64,000 nt of DNA from Enorma sp964624825 (GTDB taxonomy: Bacteria > Actinomycetota > Coriobacteriia > Coriobacteriales > Coriobacteriaceae): the NCBI GenBank assembly GCA_964624825.1, contig CAZUYD010000001.1, positions 76,568 to 140,567 of the forward strand, written 5' to 3'. A model generated the notes under the pieces. The model did not search any database. It worked only from the letters and a program-made list of their open reading frames with translations, and had not been told where the DNA came from. Below are positions 17,374-26,018 of the stretch, piece after piece. The number at the start of each line of letters is the position of its first letter. The stretch's first letter is position 1. A program made the translations under genes and the position numbers.

Positions 17374-20034
17374 TCAGCATGCGTCAAGAAGCCGGTTGAG
17401 TACATATGGTAGGATACCACCCGCCCTGAGATACGCGCCTTCAGTCGGCGTATCAACACGAACGCGCGCTGAAAACTGCGTAACCGCGTCATCGGGCGCG
17501 GTCGCTGTAACGCGAGCGGACGAGGGGGTTGGCAGGCCCTGGGAAAACTCGATCGCTTCGATATCGAAATGCTCCGCGCCGGTCAAGCCCAGCGAATCCG
17601 CATTCTCGCCCGGCATGAACTCAAGCGGCACGATGCCCATGCCAATCAGGTTCGAACGATGAATGCGCTCGAAGCTCTCGGCGATGACCGCGCGCACGCC
17701 GAGAAGCACAAGCCCCTTTGCCGCCCAGTCGCGAGAAGACCCCGAGCCATACATCTTGCCTGCGACAATGATAAGCGGTATGTTCTCCGCACGCGCCGCT
17801 TCGGCGGCATCGAACACGCTGGCCTCTTCTCCGCTCGTCGGATCGATCGTCCATCCACCAGGCCGCGGAGAAACAAGGCGGTTCTCGAGTTTCACGTTCG
17901 CAAAGGTACCGCGTGCCATGAGCTCATGGTTGCCACGGCGCGAACCATAGGTGTTAAACGATCTGTTCTCGATACCGCGAGCACGCAGATACCCCGCAGC
18001 AGGCGACACCGGATCGATCGCGCCCGCCGGCGAGATATGATCGGTCGTTATGAAGTCGCCGAACAGGGCGAGACACCGAGCGCCGGAGGCCTCAAATGAC
18101 GAATCGGGCGAGCTGACGTCAAGAAACGTCGGACGCCGCACATAGGTTGACGAATCGTCCCAGGAATACGTGTCGCTAGAGGTTACGCTGAGCGCGCGCC
18201 ATGCCTCGTCGCCCTCAAAAAGCCCGTGGGCGGACGCAGAGAAGAGCTCCTCGGTCACCAGCTTCGCCTGCAAGCATTCGACCTCGGCGTCGTCGGGCAG
18301 AAGATCCGCAAGCATTACCGGGCCGGCGCTGCCCATGCAAATGGGCTCGCGCTCAAGATCGATATCGACGCTTCCCGCAAGCGAGAGCGCGACCACCATC
18401 GATGGCGCGCACAGATAGTTCTGCGAGACGTCAGGCGAGATGCGGCCCGAGAAATTTCGATTTCCCGAAAGCACGCTCACCAGCTCGCATGAATCGGCGA
18501 TGGCGTGCATGGGCTCGAATAAGGGACCGGAGTTGCCTATGCAGCTCATGCAGCCCCATCCGCAAACGGAAAAGCCAAGCTGCTCGAGCGGGTCAAGAAG
18601 TCCCGCACGCGCAAGCAAATCGCTCGTCGCATGGGAACCGGGTGCGAGCACTTTCTTTACCCAAGGATGGGGCGTACATCCCAGCTCAACCGCACGACGT
18701 GCGACCAGGCCCGCGGCGAGCATCATGGCCGGATCGGTCGCCGTCGTACAGCTGGTGACGGCCGCGATGGCGATGGCGCCATGGGTGAGTTCGTAAGCAG
18801 TGCCATCGAATGAAACCTCGAAGGTTTCGTTAGCCTGCCGTTCCGATGCGCCAAGCGCGTCGCGGAAGCGGCGCTGCAGCCCATCGATACCTACGCGATC
18901 ATGTGGACGAGAGGGCCCGGCGAGCGAAGGCACCACCTTCGAAAGATCGAATTGAATGGTCTTCGAGTAGTTCGGCGCGCTCGCAGCGTCCAGCACACCC
19001 TGCGCCGTAAGATATGCACGGGCGAGACGAACCGTGTGCGCGTCGCGACCGAACGTCTCGAGCTGCGAAAGCGTTGTCGCGTCAGGCGGAAACAGCGTGG
19101 CGGTGCATCCGAACTCAGGACTCATGTTTGCAATCGTCGCCCGCTGGGTCGCACTCAGTGCCGCGACGCCAGGACCCGTGCACTCGACGATCTTCCCCAC
19201 AACGCCTTCAGCACGAAGCAGCTCGGCGAAGGCGAGCGCAACATCCATCGCGCTCACCCCCGGGCGCGGTGCGCCCACAAGGCGCATGCCCACCACCGCG
19301 GGCACCGTCATGGTGATCGGCTGACCGAGCGCGGCTGCCTCGGCCTCGATACCTCCCACGCCCCAGCCAAGCACGCCCATGCCGTTTGCCGTCGTAGTAT
19401 GGGAATCCGTGCCGACAAGTGAATCGAAAAACACCTCGTCCACGCCATCGGAGGCGGTCGCGTGCGCCGCAACCTCGCAGAAGCGCTCGATATTAAGCTG
19501 GTGGCAGATGCCCTCCCCCGGCGGCACGATGCGCACGTTCTCGAAGCTCTGCGCGCTCCACTTTAGAAATGAGAAGCGCTCGGCGTTGCGCTCGGCCTCG
19601 ATGCGCGCGTTCTCGCGCGCCGCCTCGGAGCATGATACGACATCGGCTGCAACAGAATGATCAACCACCAGCACACACGGTATCTGCGGGTTAACGCGGG
19701 TAGGGTCAGAGCCACGCTCGACCGCCGCATCGCGCATAGCAGCGAAATCAACGAACACGGGAACGCCGGTGAAATCTTGAAAAAGCACCCGAGCAGGCAT
19801 GAACTCGATCTCGTCGCCCGAAACGCCAGCATGGCCTGCGTCCACGATGCGCTGCGCAAGCGAACGCGCCGCATCTTCGGAACCTGCGCAACGCAACACG
19901 TTCTCAAGCAGAATCTTGAGGCTCACGGGCAATCGGTCGCTTCCCGGAATCTGGGTGATATCGAAATAGCGATAACGCGCATCGTCCACAACAAGCGTGT
20001 TCTCCGCAAAGCGGGATGTTGATGTAGAAGGCAT
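17374..20034 (-). CDS. acnA: Aconitate hydratase A
   Basis: Aconitase interconverts citrate and isocitrate using a [4Fe-4S] cluster. The 886-residue length and motifs fit AcnA: VGTDSHTTTANGMGVLGWGVGG, SCTTATDP, WGCMSCIGNSGP (the second and third cluster Cys), TTDHISPAGAI, GSRRGNHELMARGTF and YGSGSSRDWAAKG. Two normally strict spots differ. The first cysteine motif is SCTTATDP rather than SCTNTSNP, and GKMYGSGSS replaces GKEYGSGSS. The three cysteines are intact, so activity is likely. It starts 10 bp after the P-type ATPase stop, suggesting one transcript. No other TCA-cycle gene is in the window. Confidence 0.93.
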   Translation of the reverse strand: MPSTSTSRFAENTLVVDDARYRYFDITQIPGSDRLPVSLKILLENVLRCAGSEDAARSLAQRIVDAGHAGVSGDEIEFMPARVLFQDFTGVPVFVDFAAMRDAAVERGSDPTRVNPQIPCVLVVDHSVAADVVSCSEAARENARIEAERNAERFSFLKWSAQSFENVRIVPPGEGICHQLNIERFCEVAAHATASDGVDEVFFDSLVGTDSHTTTANGMGVLGWGVGGIEAEAAALGQPITMTVPAVVGMRLVGAPRPGVSAMDVALAFAELLRAEGVVGKIVECTGPGVAALSATQRATIANMSPEFGCTATLFPPDATTLSQLETFGRDAHTVRLARAYLTAQGVLDAASAPNYSKTIQFDLSKVVPSLAGPSRPHDRVGIDGLQRRFRDALGASERQANETFEVSFDGTAYELTHGAIAIAAVTSCTTATDPAMMLAAGLVARRAVELGCTPHPWVKKVLAPGSHATSDLLARAGLLDPLEQLGFSVCGWGCMSCIGNSGPLFEPMHAIADSCELVSVLSGNRNFSGRISPDVSQNYLCAPSMVVALSLAGSVDIDLEREPICMGSAGPVMLADLLPDDAEVECLQAKLVTEELFSASAHGLFEGDEAWRALSVTSSDTYSWDDSSTYVRRPTFLDVSSPDSSFEASGARCLALFGDFITTDHISPAGAIDPVSPAAGYLRARGIENRSFNTYGSRRGNHELMARGTFANVKLENRLVSPRPGGWTIDPTSGEEASVFDAAEAARAENIPLIIVAGKMYGSGSSRDWAAKGLVLLGVRAVIAESFERIHRSNLIGMGIVPLEFMPGENADSLGLTGAEHFDIEAIEFSQGLPTPSSARVTATAPDDAVTQFSARVRVDTPTEGAYLRAGGILPYVLNRLLDAC

Positions 20035-20044
20035 GCTGCTCCCA

Positions 20045-22870
20045 TCATGAGGAGGGGGTACGACCGTTCCCCATCCTATCGTGTTTTCGATGGGGCATCT
20101 TCACGTGGATACCCAATGACGATTTCGTAACAGAAACACCCGAAGCGCGGCGCTTGCGCGGCCGGACGGATGTCGAGCCTCCCTCGTCGACATTCGCCGC
20201 CGTCTTGTTTTCCCTGCTCGCTGAATCCGTTCTCTGGGCTCCGTCAACTGCGCTCTCTGCATGGCGCTCGGCAACAGCAAGGGCATATTGGCTGCGCCGC
20301 TTCGCGACGAAACCTAAGGCTTTCACCACAGCGCGACGCAGCGCGGAGCCCGTCGAGGTGACCTGCTTGCCCCTGGTGCCTCGACGCGTGACGCGAACGC
20401 CGCGCCCGAAGCCTGTCGCAGAGCGCGTTCGGCGCTGCTCAAGCCCATCCATAGCGCGCGCGAGCCGGAAGAACACCGCACATCCCGTAAGCGAGGCGAC
20501 GACCAGGAAGGCGGCAACGCCAGCACGCATGTGCGCGATGGAGAAGAAATCCGGGAACCCCAAGATGCCCACCGAGAGACCGATGATGATGGAGACGAAG
20601 AGAACGCGGCGCAACACGGTAAACGGCTGAGAAATACGCCAGATGAGGCAGCAGCTCACCGCGCTCGTGGTGACGAGGCACATCGTGGAAAGCGTTCGAC
20701 TGTTGAATCCGAAGAGCGCCGACCCTACCATGCACAAGCACGCCGCCACGATAACCGCGAATGACGCGGGAAATGCGCGCTTGATGACGTTGATGAGAAA
20801 ACTGCCCTCGATGCGCGCTCGATTAGCCTCCAAGCCAAGCACGAAGCCGGGATAGCCGATGCAGAAGAAATTGATGAGCGTCATCTGAATCGGCTGGAAT
20901 GGATACGGCGGAAACGCGATGCAAATCGCCGCGAGCCCCATGGAGAACAGCGTCTTGGTGAAGAAGAGCGCGGCGGAGCGCTGCAGGTTGTTGATGGCGC
21001 GGCGTCCCTCCGCGACCACCGCGGGCATGCTCGCGAAATCATTGTCGACAAGCACGATCTCGGCTACGTTGCGCGCCGCATCCGATCCTGCGGCCATCGC
21101 AACCGAGCAGTCGGCCTCTTTAAGCGCGAGGACGTCGTTCACGCCATCGCCGGTCATGGCGACCGTATGACCTTGTCGTTGCAACGCCTGCACGAGCTCG
21201 CGCTTCTGCTGGGGCGTCACGCGACCGAACACATGGTAGGCGCCGGCGGCGGCATCGATCTTCTCAGGCGTGTCGAGCGTCGTGGCGTCGACGTACGCAT
21301 CGGCACCGGGAATACCTACCACGCGGGCGATCGACGAGACGGTGCGCGGGTCATCGCCCGAGATGACGTTGAGCGTCACGCCCTGCTCGATAAAGTACTC
21401 GATGGTCTCGGGCGCGGACGCGCGAATCTCGTCACGGATGGCGACGAATCCGATGGGCTCCGCATCCCCCAGCATATCGCCATCGGCGGTAAAGCCCGCG
21501 ACGCGCGCCACGACGAGCACGCGGCAGGTATTTGCAAGATCGGAGACTATATGCTCCACAGAGGCGAACGCATCGGGGCTGAGCACGAACTGAGCCGCCC
21601 CCATCACAAAGGAGCCTTCAGCAAACGAGGCACCGCTCCATTTCTTCGCAGATGAGAACGGAACAACCCGCAAGGGCTCGCTTGACGGCACGGCGCAATC
21701 ATCATAGTAATCAAGCAGCGCCTTGCACGTCTCGTTCGCATCGGCCGAGGTAGCGCACGCGATGTTCGCGAGCGCGAAATCGAGCAGCGAAACGGTCTCG
21801 GGCATGTGCCCGGTCATCGCCGGCTCCCCGGCGGGAAGCGGGTAGGTTCCTTCAACCGCCATGCGACCAGACGTGATGGTGCCCGTCTTGTCAAGGCAAA
21901 GCACGTCGACGCGCGCCAGCGTCTCTATGCAATAGAGCTGCTGGGCAAGCACGCTCTTCCGTCCGAGACGAATGGTGGAGATGGCGAGCACCGACGAGGT
22001 GAGCAGCACGAGCCCTTGGGGAACCATGCCAAGCAGCGCGCCGGTAACCGTAAGGATCTCGTCTGAGGGAACGCGCCCGTGCGTCAGTTCATCCCAAAAC
22101 CATGACCACAGGCCAGAACCGGGAGACCCCGCATCGATGTAGCTCTCGGAAAGACTGGACACGAAAAGCGCGATGCCAAGCGGCAGCATGATGACGCTCG
22201 CGAAGCGCACGATGGCGTTGAGCGTATTGAGAATCTCGGAGTTGACCTTTTTGACGTACTTCGCTTCATTGTTGATCTTCGCAACGTAGTTCTCGGCGCC
22301 CACATGCACCACGCGCGCATAGACAAGTCCCGAGTCAAGAAAACTGCCGCTCATGAGGTCGGCACCGGGGGTCTTACGTATCAGGTTGCTCTCACCGGTG
22401 AGCAGGCTCTCGTTCACCTGCGCCTCACCCGAGATAACGACCGCATCCGCAGGGATCTGGTCGCCACGGCCAAGCTTGACGAGATCATCGATGACAATCT
22501 CGTCAAGGTCAAGTTCGGTTTCCACGCCGTCGCGCACAACGACCGCCTTCTTGGCGGCGAGCAAGGTGAGCTTATCGACCATGCGCTTCGAGCGCAACGA
22601 CTGAACCACGCCGATACCCATGTTGAGCATGACGATCGCAAGAAAAGACAGGTTCTTGAACGATCCGGCGATGATCACCAAGATCGCAAGGATCAAGTTG
22701 ATCAAGTTGAACAACGTGAAGAGGTTGTCAGCGATGAGCTCGCGAACAGATTTCGTCTTGAGCTCCATATTCACATTCACGCGCCCCGCCGCGATGCGCG
22801 CGCGCACCTCGTCGGCCGTGAGCCCCACACATGCGGCGCCCCCGGCTTGCTCGTTCGATGATACGGACAT
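20045..22870 (-). CDS. P-type cation-transporting ATPase (CtpE-like)
   Basis: P-type ATPases pump cations using an aspartyl-phosphate. The phosphorylation motif DKTGTITSG, the actuator LLTGESN, and the hinge MTGDGVNDVLALKEADCSVAM are intact. The membrane region has MVPQGLVLLTS and FFCIGYPGFVLGLEANRARIEGSF. These resemble the CtpE group, implicated in Ca2+ uptake in mycobacteria; the ion here is inferred. There is no heavy-metal CPC motif or N-terminal metal domain. After the last membrane helix the protein carries a strongly basic tail of ~130 residues (RRGTRGK, RPRKRRASG, MPHRKHDRMG) that is unusual for the family. Transcribed with acnA. Confidence 0.88.
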   Translation of the reverse strand: MSVSSNEQAGGAACVGLTADEVRARIAAGRVNVNMELKTKSVRELIADNLFTLFNLINLILAILVIIAGSFKNLSFLAIVMLNMGIGVVQSLRSKRMVDKLTLLAAKKAVVVRDGVETELDLDEIVIDDLVKLGRGDQIPADAVVISGEAQVNESLLTGESNLIRKTPGADLMSGSFLDSGLVYARVVHVGAENYVAKINNEAKYVKKVNSEILNTLNAIVRFASVIMLPLGIALFVSSLSESYIDAGSPGSGLWSWFWDELTHGRVPSDEILTVTGALLGMVPQGLVLLTSSVLAISTIRLGRKSVLAQQLYCIETLARVDVLCLDKTGTITSGRMAVEGTYPLPAGEPAMTGHMPETVSLLDFALANIACATSADANETCKALLDYYDDCAVPSSEPLRVVPFSSAKKWSGASFAEGSFVMGAAQFVLSPDAFASVEHIVSDLANTCRVLVVARVAGFTADGDMLGDAEPIGFVAIRDEIRASAPETIEYFIEQGVTLNVISGDDPRTVSSIARVVGIPGADAYVDATTLDTPEKIDAAAGAYHVFGRVTPQQKRELVQALQRQGHTVAMTGDGVNDVLALKEADCSVAMAAGSDAARNVAEIVLVDNDFASMPAVVAEGRRAINNLQRSAALFFTKTLFSMGLAAICIAFPPYPFQPIQMTLINFFCIGYPGFVLGLEANRARIEGSFLINVIKRAFPASFAVIVAACLCMVGSALFGFNSRTLSTMCLVTTSAVSCCLIWRISQPFTVLRRVLFVSIIIGLSVGILGFPDFFSIAHMRAGVAAFLVVASLTGCAVFFRLARAMDGLEQRRTRSATGFGRGVRVTRRGTRGKQVTSTGSALRRAVVKALGFVAKRRSQYALAVAERHAESAVDGAQRTDSASRENKTAANVDEGGSTSVRPRKRRASGVSVTKSSLGIHVKMPHRKHDRMGNGRTPSS

Positions 22871-22942
22871 GCAGCCTCCCGAAACGTGGTATACCGTCGG
22901 AATGGTACCAGGCTTTTGTATACCCTAAAGCATGATGAGGCA

Positions 22943-22965
22943 ATTATAAGGAACCTATAAGGTTC
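22943..22965 (-). promoter_or_regulatory. Promoter region with palindromic operator upstream of the P-type ATPase
   Basis: The minus strand has a perfect -10 TATAAT at 22943-22948. A perfect 15-bp palindrome (GAACCT-TAT-AGGTTC, 22951-22965) occupies the space just upstream, where the -10/-35 spacer would lie. The -35 is weak. Two GTATAC motifs (GGTATACC at 22888-22895 and GTATACC at 22918-22924) follow in the leader. This arrangement suggests a repressor or MerR-type regulator that is not encoded nearby. Confidence 0.45.
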
Positions 22966-23110
22966 AACGGTGTATCGGCGTATAGGCTGCACGCACCTGA
23001 AACACGCAAGCAGCAGCAAGGTGCTTGGCGACGATGCCGCTGGCCATCAAGCATGGAACGGCGATTTCTAGGCTGAACAAGATTGCTGGGGCACGCGCCG
23101 ATGATTTGGG

Positions 23111-23116
23111 TATAAT
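23111..23116 (+). promoter_or_regulatory. -10 element of the tRNA-Arg gene
   Basis: A consensus TATAAT lies 15 bp upstream of the mature tRNA 5' end. No good -35 sits at 16-18 bp; the nearest TTGCTG is 22 bp away. The sequence 22871-23110 otherwise holds only the ATPase promoter region. Confidence 0.4.
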
Positions 23117-23131
23117 GGTCGGCGTGATTGC

Positions 23132-23208
23132 GTCCCATTAGCTCAGTGGATCAGAGCGTCTGCCTCCGGAGCAGAAGGTCACAGGTTCGAATCCTGCATG
23201 GGACACCA
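23132..23208 (+). tRNA. tRNA-Arg (anticodon CCG)
   Basis: The 7-bp acceptor stem GTCCCAT/ATGGGAC, D-arm (GCTCAGTGGATCAGAGC), anticodon stem TCTGC/GCAGA with loop CTCCGGA, variable loop and TTCGAAT T-loop all fold as a cloverleaf. One A-C mismatch lies at the base of the T-stem. The anticodon CCG at 23166-23168 reads CGG (Arg). The CCA end is encoded (23206-23208). Confidence 0.95.
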
Positions 23209-23217
23209 GAGATGATG

Positions 23218-23242
23218 CGCCCGGCACCCAACCTGCCGGGCG
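23218..23242 (+). terminator. Terminator after tRNA-Arg
   Basis: A perfect 9-bp stem (CGCCCGGCA / TGCCGGGCG) with a 7-nt loop is followed by TTGTTGATTT, 10 bp after the encoded CCA. It fits an intrinsic terminator with an imperfect U-tract. Confidence 0.7.
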
Positions 23243-23368
23243 TTGTTGATTTCACCTGCAACGCCATGGGCGTCTCGCGGCACGGGGCTACCAGCGCGCA
23301 TGCGAGCGCCGGCAGCTCATCTTCAGCTCACCGTCTTCTCGAAGTCAAACCCATAACTTTTCGGCCTC

Positions 23369-23577
23369 GTGGCCAAAAAAGCACGATAGGTTGCACGACC
23401 TACCCCGCGCCGCGGGTTCCGGGCGGGGCGAGACGCGCATCCACGCCTCCCAGGGGGCTCCCGAGCCCCCGGATGCCGCGTCTTCGGCCGGCCGGGACGC
23501 CGCGGGCGGCCCCCTCCCGCCCCTCGGGCGCCGTCGCGATCCCCGATTACTGCAACCTATCGCACCTTTTTGGCCAC
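23369..23577. repeat. Inverted repeat pair of about 27 bp
   Basis: Arms at 23369-23395 and 23551-23577 are inverted copies matching at 24 of 27 positions. Each arm includes the core CAACCTATCG and TTTTTGGCCAC in one orientation. They enclose 155 bp of GC-rich DNA. The arms are AT-richer than what lies between them and may be ends of a small intergenic repeat element. Confidence 0.6.
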
Positions 23578-23724
23578 CGGCGCGGAAATTCGCGCGGCCC
23601 GGGGCGCCGCCCGCCTCCGGGCGGCGCCCCGGGCCGGCGGCCTACGCCCTTTCCGGCCAAGCGCCTTGCGCCACCGCGGTATCGAGGTGATCGTATCCCA
23701 GCGCCGGGAGGGGGCCGCCCGCGG
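23500..23724. repeat. Perfect 19-bp inverted repeat flanking a central hairpin
   Basis: The 19-bp sequence at 23500-23518 is repeated exactly in inverted form at 23706-23724 (GGGAGGGGGCCGCCCGCGG). The centre of this pair is within 4 bp of the centre of the 18-bp hairpin at 23596-23635, so the arms nest around it. Confidence 0.65.
23596..23635. repeat. Perfect 18-bp GC-only hairpin
   Basis: GGCCCGGGGCGCCGCCCG, a 4-nt CCTC loop, and its exact complement make an 18-bp stem consisting only of G and C. It is one of the strongest hairpins I noticed in the window. No T-run follows on either strand, so it is not a standard terminator. Confidence 0.8.
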
Positions 23725-23966
23725 AGAAGAGCCCTCGCCTCGCGGGCCCCTCGGCCGGCTTGCTCGTGCCCGCGGGCGCGAGTTCAACCAACCCGCTTCC
23801 AGGACGAGCCACGCTGCCGCGGTACATCAAGAACAGCGCGGCGCGGGATGGGGAGATCTTTCCCGCCGTTGTGCCGGAGACGATATCTCATATTTTTCAC
23901 ATCGCTTCCACAAAATTCCGCCACGCATGCGCGATGTACAAAATCAGATTGCATGCTGCTAAAAAG

Positions 23967-23997
23967 TTAACCATGCACGCTGCGAATGACATACAAT
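23967..23997 (+). promoter_or_regulatory. Weak candidate promoter of the aro operon
   Basis: A TACAAT -10 lies at 23992-23997, 43 bp before the aroF start. The best -35 is TTAACC at 23967-23972, with a long 19-bp spacer. The local AT-rich composition supports a promoter, but the match is poor. I see no leader peptide or T-box in this leader. Confidence 0.35.
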
Positions 23998-24039
23998 GAC
24001 TCAACCCGAAGAAACGCGTTTCGAACCTGGAGCCCCTCG

Positions 24040-25062
24040 ATGATTGCGATACTCAAGAAGAATGCAGAAACTCGTGCGGTAGAGCATCTCGTCGCATGGA
24101 TAGAGAAGAAAGGCCTCCAGGCGCATGTCAGCCAGGGTACCGATGAGCTCATCATCGGCCTGGTGGGTGACACCACCAAAATCGACCCGTTTTTGCTCGA
24201 ATCGATGGATATCGTAGAGCGCGTCCAGCGCGTCTCTGAACCATTTAAGAAGGCGAACCGCAAGTTCCATCCCGAAGACAGCGTCATCGACTGTGGCCAC
24301 GGCGTGCTCATCGGCGGCGGAAACTTCCAGGTTATCGCGGGACCGTGTTCGGTCGAGGGTGAGAATCTGCTGCGCATCGCGCGCCGGGTGAAAGCGGCCG
24401 GCGCCACCATGCTCCGCGGTGGCGCATACAAGCCGCGCACCAGCCCCTACGCCTACCAGGGCATGGGCGAGGCAGGGCTTGACTTGCTCTGCGAGGCGCG
24501 CGCCGAGTTGAGCATGCCTATCGTGACCGAGGTCATGGATCCGCGCGATGTGCAGCTCTTCCTCGATAAGAAGATCGACGTCATGCAGATCGGTGCGCGA
24601 AACGCGCAGAACTTCCCGCTGCTCAAGGAAGTCGGTAAAACCGATGTTCCCGTATTGCTCAAACGGGGCATGTCGGGCACGATCGACGAGCTGCTCATGG
24701 CAGCCGAATACATCATGAGCGAGGGAAACGACAAGGTGATCCTCTGCGAGCGCGGCATCCGCACCTTCGAGACGCGCACGCGAAACACCTTCGACCTCAA
24801 TGCGGTGCCGGTGCTGCACTATCTCTCGCACTTGCCGGTCGTCGCCGACCCGAGCCATGCCACCGGCTATACGCGCTATGTTGAGCCCATGGCGCTTGCG
24901 GCGACCGCGGCGGGAGCAGACGGCCTGGAGATCGAGGTTCACGACGACCCGAGCCGCGCGTGGTCGGACGGCGCTCAGGCGCTCACGCCCGACATGTTCG
25001 ATGATTGCATGCGCCGCATCGAAATCATCCGTGCCGCCATAGCACCCGAATCAGGGGCTTAG
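24040..25062 (+). CDS. aroF: 3-deoxy-7-phosphoheptulonate (DAHP) synthase
   Basis: This enzyme joins phosphoenolpyruvate and erythrose 4-phosphate, the first step of the shikimate pathway. It is the beta-type (Thermotoga/Bacillus) enzyme. An N-terminal ferredoxin-like regulatory domain (residues 1-~70, MIAILKKNAETRAVEHLV) precedes a TIM barrel with GPCSVEGE, LRGGAYKPRTSPY, QIGARNAQNF, LKRGM and DPSHATGY. The ATG at 24040 has GGAG 7 nt upstream and fits the family N-terminus, giving 340 residues. The N-terminal domain implies feedback control, probably by tyrosine or phenylalanine, as in the family. First gene of the aro operon. Confidence 0.96.
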   Translation: MIAILKKNAETRAVEHLVAWIEKKGLQAHVSQGTDELIIGLVGDTTKIDPFLLESMDIVERVQRVSEPFKKANRKFHPEDSVIDCGHGVLIGGGNFQVIAGPCSVEGENLLRIARRVKAAGATMLRGGAYKPRTSPYAYQGMGEAGLDLLCEARAELSMPIVTEVMDPRDVQLFLDKKIDVMQIGARNAQNFPLLKEVGKTDVPVLLKRGMSGTIDELLMAAEYIMSEGNDKVILCERGIRTFETRTRNTFDLNAVPVLHYLSHLPVVADPSHATGYTRYVEPMALAATAAGADGLEIEVHDDPSRAWSDGAQALTPDMFDDCMRRIEIIRAAIAPESGA

Positions 25063-25064
25063 CG

Positions 25065-25991
25065 ATGGCGGAGCGTTCGAATTCCCCATCACGGGATGAG
25101 CACCTCACGGTTGGAATCATAGGGCTCGGGCTCATCGGCGGCAGCTTCGCGCGCGCATACGCCGCCGCGGGAGCACGGGTGCTCGCATTCGACACCGATG
25201 CGGAAACGCTCGAGGCCGCCATGATCGAAACCGTGGACGCGGTGCTTGACGACGCCTCGCTCGGTTCATGCGACCTCATCATCCTTGCCGCCTATCCCGA
25301 CGCGTGCACCAGCTGGATCGAAGCGCATGCGGCGCGCCTGGGCTCCATCTCAGATAAGGCAACAGGAACAGGCCCTGTGGTGATCGATACCGCGGGCGTG
25401 AAAGAGACCGTCTGCGCCCGCGCGTTCGCGCTCGCTGAGCGCTATGGGTTCTCGTTCGTGGGCACGCACCCCATGGCGGGTACCGAAAACTCGGGTTTCG
25501 CGCATGCACGCGCAAACCTCTTCCGCGGGGCGCCCATGGTGCTCGTTCCTCCGCCGTCAAGCGATTCGGAGCGTCTCGTCCTGCTCGACCGGGTGCACGC
25601 GCTGCTTGCGCCCGTAGGGTTTGGCTCATTCAGCGTCACCACCCCCGAGGCCCATGATGTCGTGATCGCGTTCACCAGCCAGCTCGCCCACGTCGTCTCA
25701 AATGCGTATGTAAAAAGCCCCACCGCACGCAAGCACCATGGGTTTTCAGCAGGCAGCTATCGCGATCTGACCCGCGTCGCGCATCTCAACCCCGGCATGT
25801 GGGCTGAACTCATGTGCGAGGACGCGAAGAACCTGAGCCAGGAGATAAACTGGCTCATCGATGCCCTCGCCGCATATCGGGATGCACTCGATGCAAGAGA
25901 CCAAAACCGGCTTCGCATGCTTCTTGCCGAAGGAGATCGCATCAAGCGTGCGCTCGACGATCAGGCAGAGACGCGTTCAGATAATCGCTAG
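25065..25991 (+). CDS. tyrA: Prephenate dehydrogenase
   Basis: TyrA oxidises prephenate to 4-hydroxyphenylpyruvate for tyrosine. The NAD-binding motif GIIGLGLIGGSFARA is near residue 17, followed by the catalytic region GTHPMAGTENSGFAHA (key His) and a helical dimerisation domain with FTSQLAHVVSNAY and AGSYRDLTRVA. The length is 308 residues with no ACT domain, so feedback control is not visible in the protein. The start at 25065 lies 2 bp after the aroF stop and uses AGGGG 8 nt upstream. Confidence 0.95.
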   Translation: MAERSNSPSRDEHLTVGIIGLGLIGGSFARAYAAAGARVLAFDTDAETLEAAMIETVDAVLDDASLGSCDLIILAAYPDACTSWIEAHAARLGSISDKATGTGPVVIDTAGVKETVCARAFALAERYGFSFVGTHPMAGTENSGFAHARANLFRGAPMVLVPPPSSDSERLVLLDRVHALLAPVGFGSFSVTTPEAHDVVIAFTSQLAHVVSNAYVKSPTARKHHGFSAGSYRDLTRVAHLNPGMWAELMCEDAKNLSQEINWLIDALAAYRDALDARDQNRLRMLLAEGDRIKRALDDQAETRSDNR

Positions 25992-26018
25992 CCGCGACCC
26001 GCTCCCAAGGAGATCGCT

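Larger units (their letters stand above)
23244..24039 (+). other. Gene-free, GC-rich region before the aro operon
   Basis: About 800 bp hold no credible gene. Long open frames run through it on several strands only because it is extremely GC-rich (roughly 23400-23850). They have Arg/Pro/Ala-biased translations, no ribosome-binding site, and one frame would run across the tRNA. The region contains nested inverted repeats, listed separately. From about 23880 composition turns AT-rich and a weak promoter for aroF appears. Confidence 0.7.

Noticed and set aside
23128..23970. A long plus-strand open frame crossing the tRNA and the GC-rich tract
   Set aside because: It runs through a tRNA gene and a terminator, has no ribosome-binding site, and its translation is Arg/Pro/Ala-biased as expected from GC-rich random DNA.
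23132..24039. Integrated element at the tRNA-Arg
   Set aside because: No integrase, no direct repeat of the tRNA 3' end and no cargo genes are present, so a genomic island is not supported.
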